From Cytophagales bacterium (GTDB lineage: Bacteria; Bacteroidota; Bacteroidia; Cytophagales; Bernardetiaceae), in contig JAAFJX010000018.1 of the NCBI GenBank assembly GCA_013299045.1, positions 20,822 to 84,821 of the forward strand: DNA of 64,000 nt, given 5' to 3'. A program made the position numbers and the translations under genes. Position 1 is the first letter of the stretch, and every line of letters begins with the position of its first letter. The notes below the pieces were generated by a model. The model saw only the letters and a program-made list of their open reading frames with translations, did no database searches and was not told the DNA's origin. Shown in pieces: positions 1-7,712 of the stretch.

Positions 1-1668
1 CCTTTTACTGGTGAGCAAGTACCTATTTGGGTGGCAGACTACGTTCTGAGCGGCTACGGAACAGGCGTTGTGATGGGCGTACCTGCTGCCGACGAGCGCG
101 ACCACCGCTTCGCAAAGCACTTTGGCTTGCCTATACGCTGCATCATTGAGGGAACAGAAGACCTTGCCAATCCTACCGAGAAAAAAACTGGCTGCCTTAT
201 CAATTCTGGTTTTTTGAACGGCCTCCACCAAACCGAAGCCATACAAAAAGCGGTTGATTTTATACAAAAAAAAGGTCTTGGACAAGGAAAAATTAACTAT
301 AAACTCCGCGATGCCGTTTTTGGTCGCCAGCGCTACTGGGGTGAGCCGATTCCTGTTTATTACAAAAATGGCGCTCCCTTCCTGCTAGACGAAGCCAGTC
401 TGCCGCTTGTTCTACCCGAAATAGACCAGTTCAAACCTACCGAAAGCGGTGAACCACCCCTAGCGCGTGCAAAAAGCTGGGAGCATCAGGGGCAGTACGC
501 CTACGAACATACCACCATGCCAGGCTGGGCAGGCTCGTCTTGGTATTTTTTGCGCTACATGGACGCACACAATCAAAATACCTTTGTAAGCAAGAAAAAA
601 GCAGATTACTGGGGCCAGGTAGACCTTTATATGGGCGGCGCAGAACACGCAACTGGTCATTTGCTTTACAGCCGCTTTTGGAATCTCGTTTTGTTTGACT
701 TAGGGTATCTTAGCCATGCCGAACCCTTCAAAAAGTTGATTAATCAAGGCATGATACAAGGCCGCTCCAGCCTTGTTTATAAAAGAAGAGATGCTGATAT
801 TTTTGTAAGTTATAAACTGCGCCAAGCCGACACTGCCAACGATTACCAAGAGTTGCACGTGGACGTTAGCTTGGTAAGCAACGACCTGCTAAATGTGGAA
901 GCCTTCAAAAAATGGCGACCGGAGTATGAAAGTGCAGAATTTGTTTTGGACAATGGCAAATTTGAATGTAACTGGCAGGTAGAAAAAATGTCTAAGCGCT
1001 GGTACAACGTCGTTAATCCTGATGATGTCATTGCCCGCTATGGGGCAGATGCGCTTCGCCTCTACGAAATGTTCTTAGGGCCTCTAGAATACTCAAAACC
1101 CTGGGATACCAGTGGCATAGATGGTGTATCGCGCTTTTTGCGCAAGCTCTGGCGCTCCTGTATAGGCCGGGAGGGCGAATGCTTGGTTGCGGAAGCAGAA
1201 GCCACCGAAAAAGAAAACAAAATACTTCATACGCTCATTAAGCGTGTGCGCGAAGACCTAGACCGTTTTAGTTTTAATACAGTTGTCAGCAGCTATATGA
1301 TTGCGCTCAATGAGCTGAATGCGCTTGAATGTAAGAACAAAATGGTTTTTGAGCAGTTTTTAATCCTGCTCTCACCTTTTGCGCCCCATATTGCCGAAGA
1401 ACTTTGGCAGCGTTTAGGCCATAGCGAAAGCATTTTAGATGAACCTTTCCCTATTTTCGAGGCCAAGTACTTAGCAGAGAGTGGGTTTGAGTACCCTGTT
1501 TCCATCAATGGCAAGATGCGCGCTTCTATTTGGCTTGCCAATGGCGTTTCGGCAGAGGAGGCTCAAATCAAGACGCTAGCGCTAGAAAAAGTGCAGGCAT
1601 GGCTTGATGGCAAAGCCCTCAAAAAGTGCATTTTTGTTCCAAATAAAATCATCAACTTGGTTATATAA
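1..1668 (+). CDS. leuS: Leucyl-tRNA synthetase, C-terminal part (5' end outside window)
   Basis: Charges tRNA-Leu with leucine in the cytoplasm. The reading frame is open from base 1, so the gene is cut by the window edge and the GTG at 31 is not a start. The first residues (PFTGEQVPIWVADYVLSGYG) and the DERD motif belong to the CP1 editing domain. The catalytic core follows, with GGAEHATGHLLYSRFW and then the class I signature, here written KMSKR at 985-999 instead of KMSKS, followed by NVVNPDDVI. An anticodon-binding helical domain ends the protein. tyrS starts 21 bases downstream on the same strand, so the two synthetase genes are probably co-transcribed. Confidence 0.97.
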   Translation, partial: PFTGEQVPIWVADYVLSGYGTGVVMGVPAADERDHRFAKHFGLPIRCIIEGTEDLANPTEKKTGCLINSGFLNGLHQTEAIQKAVDFIQKKGLGQGKINYKLRDAVFGRQRYWGEPIPVYYKNGAPFLLDEASLPLVLPEIDQFKPTESGEPPLARAKSWEHQGQYAYEHTTMPGWAGSSWYFLRYMDAHNQNTFVSKKKADYWGQVDLYMGGAEHATGHLLYSRFWNLVLFDLGYLSHAEPFKKLINQGMIQGRSSLVYKRRDADIFVSYKLRQADTANDYQELHVDVSLVSNDLLNVEAFKKWRPEYESAEFVLDNGKFECNWQVEKMSKRWYNVVNPDDVIARYGADALRLYEMFLGPLEYSKPWDTSGIDGVSRFLRKLWRSCIGREGECLVAEAEATEKENKILHTLIKRVREDLDRFSFNTVVSSYMIALNELNALECKNKMVFEQFLILLSPFAPHIAEELWQRLGHSESILDEPFPIFEAKYLAESGFEYPVSINGKMRASIWLANGVSAEEAQIKTLALEKVQAWLDGKALKKCIFVPNKIINLVI

Positions 1669-1689
1669 AGCCAACTAGCTAATAAAAAG

Positions 1690-2970
1690 ATGAGTCAATT
1701 AATGAACGAACTCCGATGGCGAGGTATGCTGCACAACAGCACGCCCGAAACCGAAAAGTATCTGAATGGCGGTATGGGTACAGGCTATATTGGCTTTGAC
1801 CCTACTGCTGCCTCTTTGCACATTGGCAACCTTGCTACCTTGATGATGCTAGTTCAGCTGCAACGCGCTGGTCATAAGCCTATTGCATTGGCAGGAGGCG
1901 CAACGGGCATGGTAGGCGACCCTTCGGGTAAGTCGGAGGAACGTAAATTTCTGGACGAAGAGGTATTGCGCTATAACCAGGATTGTATTTCCGAACAACT
2001 GAAACAGTTTTTGGACTTTTCGGGGGCTAACGCTGCCGAAGTGGTGAATAATTATGATTGGTTTAAGAATTTTAATTTTCTGGATTTTTTGCGTCAAGTA
2101 GGCAAGCATTTGACTATCAATTATATGATGGCCAAAGATTCCGTGCAAAACCGTATAGAAACAGGCATTTCCTACACTGAGTTTACCTACCAACTCTTGC
2201 AGGGTTATGATTTTTACCACCTCTACAAAACAAAAAATTGTCGTTTGCAGATGGGTGGCTCTGACCAATGGGGCAATATTACAAGCGGAATTGAACTCAT
2301 ACGCCGCAAAGAAAGCGCTGAGGCACACGCCATCACCTGCCCGCTCGTAACGAAAGCAGACGGTAGCAAATTTGGTAAAAGTGAGCAGGGGAATGTCTGG
2401 CTAGACCCCAAAATGACCTCGCCTTATCAGTTTTATCAGTTTTGGCTCAAGGCCAAAGATGAAGAAGCCCCCAAACTCATTCGTGTTTTTTCGCTTCTTG
2501 GCCAAGAAAAAATTGCGGACTTAGAAAAAACACACGCAGAAGCACCACATTTGTTGCATTTGCAGCGCGCTTTGGCCGAAGATGTTACAGTGCGTGTGCA
2601 TGGACGTTCGGCTTATGAAACAGCTGTCAAAGCCTCTGAAATTTTGTTTGGCAAATCTGCCATTGAGGAAATCAATCAGCTGCCAGAATCTGTGCTATTA
2701 TCTGTTTTTGAGGGAGTTCCACAAATCAAAGTGGCGCGCGAAGAGCTTAGCAAGCAGCAGGATATGCAAGAATTTTTGAGCAATACGACCCAGCTTAAAA
2801 TTTGTCCGTCAAAAAGCGAAGCCCGCAAACTGATTCAGAACGGCGGTGTGCGCATTAACAAAGAAAAAATAACGGATTTTGCAGCCATGCCTACCTTCGA
2901 ACTCTTGCAAAACAAATACTTGTTGGTTCAGAAAGGTAAAACCAATTATTTTTTGGTAATAGCAGAGTAA
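1690..2970 (+). CDS. tyrS: Tyrosyl-tRNA synthetase
   Basis: Class I synthetase that charges tRNA-Tyr. The Rossmann core carries the HIGH-like motif HIGN at residues 44-47 and the KMSKS-like motif KFGKS at about 227-231. The tyrosine-binding region ([23 protein letters not shown]) is intact. The C-terminal ~70 residues are an S4-like RNA-binding domain ([19 protein letters not shown]). The length of 426 residues is normal. An in-frame ATG four codons in (1702, MNELRWRG) is an equally plausible start, and no Shine-Dalgarno decides between them. It lies 21 bases after leuS and converges with rnc, 24 bases away. Confidence 0.97.
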   Translation: MSQLMNELRWRGMLHNSTPETEKYLNGGMGTGYIGFDPTAASLHIGNLATLMMLVQLQRAGHKPIALAGGATGMVGDPSGKSEERKFLDEEVLRYNQDCISEQLKQFLDFSGANAAEVVNNYDWFKNFNFLDFLRQVGKHLTINYMMAKDSVQNRIETGISYTEFTYQLLQGYDFYHLYKTKNCRLQMGGSDQWGNITSGIELIRRKESAEAHAITCPLVTKADGSKFGKSEQGNVWLDPKMTSPYQFYQFWLKAKDEEAPKLIRVFSLLGQEKIADLEKTHAEAPHLLHLQRALAEDVTVRVHGRSAYETAVKASEILFGKSAIEEINQLPESVLLSVFEGVPQIKVAREELSKQQDMQEFLSNTTQLKICPSKSEARKLIQNGGVRINKEKITDFAAMPTFELLQNKYLLVQKGKTNYFLVIAE

Positions 2971-2994
2971 AAACCTGTCATCAACTTGCTTTGA

Positions 2995-3732
2995 CTACGA
3001 AATAAGCGCCTCCGAAGCACGCCGAGCAGCATCTTGTTCGGCTTTCTTTTTTGTAAAGCCGTGCCCTGTTGAAACAACTTGCCCATCTAACAGAACATTG
3101 ACCTTAAACTGCCTTTCTTGCTTTGAATTACTGTCTTCGTGTGCCTCAAAACGTGCCATTTTGCCATTTTTCTGAGCCCATTCTATCAGAATACTCTTGT
3201 AGTTGCTGTTATTTTGTACGGCATCTTCAACGCTAGCGTGCAATGCAAGCAACTTAACAATGATAAACTTTCTACAAAAATCATAGCCTTTGTCTAAATA
3301 AACCGCGCCAACGAAAGCCTCCATAGCATCTCCATAAACGGATTTATTGTTATGATGCCCGCGTTTATTAGCCTCGTAATCAATCAATTGGTCTAAACCA
3401 ATTTTTCTTGCAAGCAAGTTCAGAGCCTCCCTGCTCACCAAGCGCGAACGCACTTCAGTCAGGAAGCCTTCGTTCTGATACGGATATTTTTTAAATAAAT
3501 GGTCCGCCACCACTGCGCCTAAAATAGCATCACCCAGATATTCAAGCCTTTCATTAGACTCTTTGAACCCTAAATCATTTTCTTCGGCCACGGAAGTATG
3601 CGTCATGGCCAATTTATAAACACCCAAATTAGACGGCCTACTCCCTGTTATGGTCTTGACAGCCGCACTTAATTTTTTATCTTGCTCGCTCTGCTGGCCT
3701 AAAAGGCGTTTTAGCAATTCAAAAAGCATCAA
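2995..3732 (-). CDS. rnc: Ribonuclease III
   Basis: Double-strand-specific endoribonuclease that processes rRNA precursors and structured mRNAs. The signature ERLEYLGDAIL lies near residue 63, and the second acidic cluster YGDAMEAFVGAVYLD near residue 130 supplies the Mg-binding residues. The C-terminal ~70 residues form a double-stranded RNA-binding domain (NYKSILIEWAQKNGK to GFTKKKAEQDAARRA). The 245-residue length is normal. The first two codons are both ATG. The fabF and acpP genes that often accompany rnc in Bacteroidota are not next to it here. The gene converges on tyrS. Confidence 0.97.
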   Translation of the reverse strand: MMLFELLKRLLGQQSEQDKKLSAAVKTITGSRPSNLGVYKLAMTHTSVAEENDLGFKESNERLEYLGDAILGAVVADHLFKKYPYQNEGFLTEVRSRLVSREALNLLARKIGLDQLIDYEANKRGHHNNKSVYGDAMEAFVGAVYLDKGYDFCRKFIIVKLLALHASVEDAVQNNSNYKSILIEWAQKNGKMARFEAHEDSNSKQERQFKVNVLLDGQVVSTGHGFTKKKAEQDAARRASEALIS

Positions 3733-3883
3733 ACAATTCGTTACGTATCTTTTTAATAAACTAGAATTCTGAACTAAGGGCGCATAAAGATAGCCTATTC
3801 TAACCTAAGAAACTATCTTTTTTTAGGTGTTTTTTATCCCTTTGACTAACAAAAATCATGATAAAAACTAAGCCATAAAAAAC

Positions 3884-3911
3884 AAAAACACCGCTTATCA
3901 ACGGTGTTTTT
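3884..3911 (-). terminator. Rho-independent terminator after tRNA-Thr
   Basis: A perfect 10-bp inverted repeat (AAAAACACCG / CGGTGTTTTT) with an 8-base loop begins 2 bases after the tRNA 3' end on the minus strand and is followed by a T-rich run. It would end the tRNA transcript before rnc. Confidence 0.8.
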
Positions 3912-3912
3912 G

Positions 3913-3985
3913 AGCCTCCTATCGGGATCGAACCAATGACCTACTGATTACAAATCAGTTGCTCTACCAGCTGAGCTAAGGAGGC
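3913..3985 (-). tRNA. tRNA-Thr (anticodon TGT)
   Basis: A full cloverleaf can be drawn on the minus strand. The acceptor stem GCCTCCT pairs with AGGAGGC, the D-arm contains AGCTCAGCTGGTAGAGC, and the anticodon stem ACTGA/TCAGT encloses loop TTTGTAA, giving anticodon TGT. The T-arm contains GGTTCGATCC. The length is 73 bases with a U discriminator, and CCA is not encoded. It reads ACA codons. Followed by its own terminator. Confidence 0.95.
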
Positions 3986-4505
3986 TATTGCTGTATTGCG
4001 TTGCAAAATTAGCTACTTTTTTTGAGCCTGCAAATTTATTTAATATTTTTTTCTACTTTTTTATTATTTTTTTTGTGCGCCAGATGTCGCTAGGACTATT
4101 TCATAATTATTTATGGCTGATAGTAAATGATTTGCCTCTTTGAGTTTTGGCTGTTCGGTAGTGCACAAAAAAACAGGTATTCATGCTTCAATAAACTTTG
4201 ATGGATATTATTCTTTCTAAAATAACAAAAAATACCGTTTTTCTGACCGATAAACCCGTCCTCTTAGATTTACAAGAAGCATTTTTGTTTATCTTTGCAA
4301 AAATATGGGAGGTGTTTGTTAGGCGGTTGCTCATAGGATACACATAGTAAGGCGAGAATTACTAAGATTAGTGAAAGATGCAGACTTTTTGATAAAAAAT
4401 AAATTATTTATATGATGAAAAGTGCTAAAAATTTAGCAATTATCCCTCAACGCTAGTTTTGATGCTGTAAATACTAGGGAAGAATTAGGACTCAATTCAA
4501 AAAAA
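3986..4505. other. Non-coding intergenic region, 520 bases
   Basis: This is an AT-rich gap between the tRNA (minus) and the glycosyltransferase (plus). I see no gene in either strand. The only recognisable signal is the promoter-like site at 4269-4297, about 200 bases before the next start codon, which would leave a long 5' leader. Confidence 0.5.
4269..4297 (+). promoter_or_regulatory. Putative Bacteroidota-type promoter
   Basis: TTTA, a 17-base spacer and TATCTTTG match the Bacteroidota primary-sigma consensus (TTTG-N17-20-TAnnTTTG) with one mismatch in the -33 box. Transcription would start near 4303 and read into the glycosyltransferase after a leader of roughly 200 bases. Confidence 0.45.
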
Positions 4506-5777
4506 ATGGCTTCTTTATGGCATAATTTTAAGCAACGAATAAAAATAGCTTTGCGTATTCGGCTTTGTTTATTAGTGGATTTCCTTGTTATCTTGCTTGT
4601 TAGTAGGCAGATAAGCAACCCCAAGAAAGCACTCATTGTTCGTTTAGACGCTATCGGCGATTATGTTCTGTTCCGAAACCTACTGACCGAGTTAGCCCAA
4701 AGCCCTTTGTATGGTGAGTACGATTTTTATTTCTGTGGCAATACAGTTTGGCGTGACTTGCACGAGTTTCTGGACGCGGGAATGTTCAAAAAATCGTTCT
4801 TTATTAACAGAAAAGCCTTTTTGGAGAATATGCGCTACCGTTGGGGCGTACAGTCAGAGCTGCGGCGCATGGGCTTTGACTGGGTGCTTGAGCCTACACA
4901 TTCACGGCTCTGGCTACTCGGCGATGCCCTTTGTAGGTGTACGGGCGCAGCCATACGCATAGCGGAAACAGGCAATACAGACAATACCGTTGGTAAAGAA
5001 AAAGCTCTTGCAGATGCTTTTTTTAGCCATTTTGTCAGTCCAAGAGGCTTGGTTACCCGTGCTCATAACCCTCCGCCCGACACACGTGTTCTGTTTGAGT
5101 TTGAACGCAACAAACGGGTGGCGCAGCAGGCTTTGCAGCTGTTTATACCGCAAAGCGCCCCCTTTCTGACCCCAGTCCAAAGCCATCTGGTCAAAACCCT
5201 TCAAACAGATTATTTGAGAAAAAAAACGCTCAAAGCACCCTATATAGCTCTTTTTATAGGCGCAAGCGAAGCTTATAAGCGATGGCCAGTGGCGTTTTTT
5301 GCGGAAGTCGCTTTGCATTTATTGCAGAAAGAATCTGCCATGAGCCTCGTGCTGCTCGGAGCACCAGACGACACCACCCGCAACCAAGAATTAGTAGCTC
5401 TCTTGTCAGAAAAAGGGATAGTAACCGAAAAAACCTATGATTTGAGCGGCCAAACAACACTACCGGAACTGCTGGCGGTTATCAGTGGTGCTCATTTTTT
5501 GCTCACAAACGAAACCTCAGCCGTTCATTTTGCAGTACTAACGCAAACGAAATGCGTCTGTGTAGCCAATGGACGGCATTTGGGACGGTTTTCGCCTTAT
5601 GTCCCATCTCTGCCTTTTTTAAGCTATGTTTTTCCGCCAGCTATAGAGACCGAGATAAACAAGGCAGGGCTTCATGAAGCACTCAAAGCGGCTTATTGCC
5701 AATCTAATGGCCTACCCATCGCGTCTATAAGTCCACAAATTGTGCAAAAGAGTTCGGAAAGCGTTATCTTCAGTTAA
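4506..5777 (+). CDS. Family 9 glycosyltransferase (heptosyltransferase-like)
   Basis: Probably transfers a sugar during assembly of lipopolysaccharide or another cell-surface glycan. After a basic, partly hydrophobic N-terminus (residues 1-37) comes the typical GT9 opening KALIVRLDAIGDYVLFRNLL. The C-terminal Rossmann domain begins with APYIALFIGASEAYKRWPVAFFAEV and contains LLTNETSAVHFAVLTQTKCVCVANG, the nucleotide-sugar site of the family. At 423 residues it is somewhat longer than an E. coli heptosyltransferase. It stands alone between a long intergenic region and the M48 protease gene. Donor and acceptor cannot be read from the sequence. Confidence 0.85.
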   Translation: MASLWHNFKQRIKIALRIRLCLLVDFLVILLVSRQISNPKKALIVRLDAIGDYVLFRNLLTELAQSPLYGEYDFYFCGNTVWRDLHEFLDAGMFKKSFFINRKAFLENMRYRWGVQSELRRMGFDWVLEPTHSRLWLLGDALCRCTGAAIRIAETGNTDNTVGKEKALADAFFSHFVSPRGLVTRAHNPPPDTRVLFEFERNKRVAQQALQLFIPQSAPFLTPVQSHLVKTLQTDYLRKKTLKAPYIALFIGASEAYKRWPVAFFAEVALHLLQKESAMSLVLLGAPDDTTRNQELVALLSEKGIVTEKTYDLSGQTTLPELLAVISGAHFLLTNETSAVHFAVLTQTKCVCVANGRHLGRFSPYVPSLPFLSYVFPPAIETEINKAGLHEALKAAYCQSNGLPIASISPQIVQKSSESVIFS

Positions 5778-5912
5778 TCAAAAAAGTGAACTCACCTATT
5801 GTATTCATAATACTTTTCTGTTTTCTAAAAAAATAAGATATTTGAGCAAACAAAAAAGCAACCTTTTGTTTTTAATAAGCATCTTAATATTAAAAGGAAT
5901 AAAAAATCCGCT

Positions 5913-6725
5913 ATGAAAAAGATATTTGCTATTTGCGCCTTTGTCTATTTGAGCCTTGTTCTCTATGCTTGTACCTCTGTGCCACTAACAGGCCGCACAC
6001 AGCTCAAAATGATTCCGCGCAGCGAAATACATCGCATGAGCTTTTCAGCATACACCAAGTTTTTGGGTAGCAACAACGTTCTTAATAACACGCCAGAGGC
6101 TATGTCTGTGCAGCGTGTGGGCTTCCGAATTAAGGCTGCCGTAGAAGCCTATATGAAAAGCCAAAAACTCGGCAATAAGATTCAAGACTTTGCATGGGAG
6201 TTTAACTTGGTTTCTGAAAATACAGTAAATGCCTGGTGTATGCCTGGTGGCAAAGTGGCTTTTTATACGGGTATCTTACCAATCTGCCAAGATGAAACTG
6301 GCATAGCGGTTGTTATGGGGCATGAGGTAGCACACGCTATCGCTGAACATGGCAACGAACGCATGAGCCAAACACTTATGATACAAGGGCTTTTGATTGC
6401 TGGCAGTATAGCAGCAAACGTAGACCCTTCCTTTCTAAACGATTTGCTCTTGCAGGCGGCAGGTGTAGGTTCACAGCTGGGCTTGTTGGCCTTTTCGCGT
6501 TTGCATGAATCAGAAGCAGACCGCATGGGGCTTATCTTTATGGCTATGGCGGGTTATGACCCAGCAGAAGCACCTCGCTTTTGGGACAGAATGGCGCAGC
6601 AAAGTAGAGGGAGCAATGTTCCAGCCTTCCTTTCTACTCACCCTTCTAACGAAACCCGTATCAGAAAACTTAACGAGCATCTGCCCGTTGCACAAGAATA
6701 TTACAAACAATCCACTTTGCGTTAA
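5913..6725 (+). CDS. M48 family zinc metalloprotease, lipoprotein
   Basis: Envelope protease of the LoiP/BepA type, probably acting in outer-membrane protein quality control. The N-terminus is a lipoprotein signal peptide with lipobox LYAC (Cys at about residue 20). The zinc site HEVAH lies at residues 137-141 and the downstream ESEAD motif at 199-203 supplies the third ligand. The mature start TSVPLTGRTQLKMIP is typical of the Bacteroidota M48 lipoproteins. There is no C-terminal TPR domain, so it resembles LoiP/YcaL more than BepA. Its stop overlaps the next start (TAATG), implying translational coupling with the DUF2520 gene. Confidence 0.93.
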   Translation: MKKIFAICAFVYLSLVLYACTSVPLTGRTQLKMIPRSEIHRMSFSAYTKFLGSNNVLNNTPEAMSVQRVGFRIKAAVEAYMKSQKLGNKIQDFAWEFNLVSENTVNAWCMPGGKVAFYTGILPICQDETGIAVVMGHEVAHAIAEHGNERMSQTLMIQGLLIAGSIAANVDPSFLNDLLLQAAGVGSQLGLLAFSRLHESEADRMGLIFMAMAGYDPAEAPRFWDRMAQQSRGSNVPAFLSTHPSNETRIRKLNEHLPVAQEYYKQSTLR

Positions 6726-7510
6726 TGAGCTACCGCATCGCTTTGGTGGGTGCAGGGCGCGTAGCTTGGCATTTGGGCGCAGCTCTCATACAGGCAGGTC
6801 ATCAGATAGTGGCGCATTTTGCCAGAAGAAAGTCTGAGCAAGCTGCTTTGTTTGCGCATTGGGGCGTATCGGAACAGATAGCTCTACAGAAACCTGATTT
6901 TCGCAAAACCAATGCTGATTTGTTGCTACTGACAGTTTCAGATGCCGCATTGAGTGAACTTGAGCTATTATCAAACCCAAAAACCATCGTGCTACACACT
7001 TCTGGAAGTATGCCCTTGAGCATTTTAGCGCGTTTTGGGCGGCGAAGGGGCGTGTTTTATCCGCTACAAACTTTTTCAAAAGAAAAGAAAATTTCTTTTG
7101 AGGGAGTTCCTCTTTGTTTGGAAGCCGATAATGCCGAAGATGAGGCCATTTTGTTAGATTTGGCCTCGAGTTTGCTTACTAAGCCTCAGCTTATGAGTTC
7201 GGAACAGAGACGCAACCTGCATCTAGCAGCAGTATGGGCTTGTAATTTTACCAATCATTGCTGGGCTATTTCAGAACAAATTCTCAAAAAAGAGGGCTTT
7301 GAACTCAGCCTCCTGCATGGGCTGATAGAAGAAACTTTCCAAAAGATAAAGGTCATATCGCCACTTAGCGCTCAAACAGGCCCTGCCATACGTGGTGATT
7401 TGCTCACACAGCAAAGTCATTTGACACTCATGGCGCAAAGTCCTGAAGCGGCCAAACTTTATGCAGACTTGAGCGCACATATTGTGTTCATGGCTCAAAA
7501 TAAAGCATAG
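6725..7510 (+). CDS. Rossmann-fold dehydrogenase-like protein, DUF2520 family
   Basis: Predicted NAD(P)-dependent oxidoreductase of unknown substrate. The N-terminus carries the dinucleotide-binding motif GAGRVAWHLGAAL (residues 9-21), followed by an SDAAL segment typical of the NADP reductase/6PGDH-like fold. The C-terminal helical DUF2520 domain contains LHLAAVWACNFTNHCW and TGPAIRGD. Length 261 is normal. Some relatives act as ketopantoate reductases (PanG), which is one possibility but not shown here. It overlaps the M48 gene by one base. Confidence 0.85.
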   Translation: MSYRIALVGAGRVAWHLGAALIQAGHQIVAHFARRKSEQAALFAHWGVSEQIALQKPDFRKTNADLLLLTVSDAALSELELLSNPKTIVLHTSGSMPLSILARFGRRRGVFYPLQTFSKEKKISFEGVPLCLEADNAEDEAILLDLASSLLTKPQLMSSEQRRNLHLAAVWACNFTNHCWAISEQILKKEGFELSLLHGLIEETFQKIKVISPLSAQTGPAIRGDLLTQQSHLTLMAQSPEAAKLYADLSAHIVFMAQNKA

Positions 7511-7569
7511 CTTCGCACCAAACACTAGTGCTGCGAAGAGCTCCAAAGCAGTTCGTAAAAAAATTCATC

Positions 7570-7596
7570 TAGTCGTTCCTTAAAATACATCTAAAG
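7570..7596. repeat. Solitary end of the dispersed repeat/IS family
   Basis: TAGTCGTTCCTTAAAATACA plus CTAAAG closely matches the ends of the elements at 16860-17296 and 27208-27645 (TAGTCGTCCCTTAAAAA; the degenerate end at 17296 continues with ATATATCTAAAG). No second end is visible nearby, so this looks like a relic of a lost copy. Confidence 0.55.
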
Positions 7597-7642
7597 ACCT
7601 GAAATCAGAATATCAACCAATTGGGGGTACTATTTTGACTCA

Positions 7643-7702
7643 GGGAAATTACAAAAAAAGCAGCACTTTCAATACAAGATACAGCCTCTTTTGTAATTTT
7701 CC
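7643..7702. terminator. Inverted repeat between convergent genes, possible bidirectional terminator
   Basis: GGGAAATTACAAAA and TTTTGTAATTTTCC form a stem of about 14 bp around a loop of about 32 bases, placed between the convergent DUF2520 and sucA genes. The A/T run in the arms would give U-rich tails in both directions, but the loop is long for a classical terminator. Confidence 0.4.
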
Positions 7703-7712
7703 TTAGCGCCTT

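Noticed and set aside
985..999. KMSKR instead of KMSKS in LeuRS as a sign of inactivation
   Set aside because: The two lysines and surrounding NVVNPDD are intact, and variation at the last position occurs in functional class I synthetases.
1849..2328. 159-codon minus-strand frame
   Set aside because: Fully antisense to tyrS, which is certain; a shadow frame.
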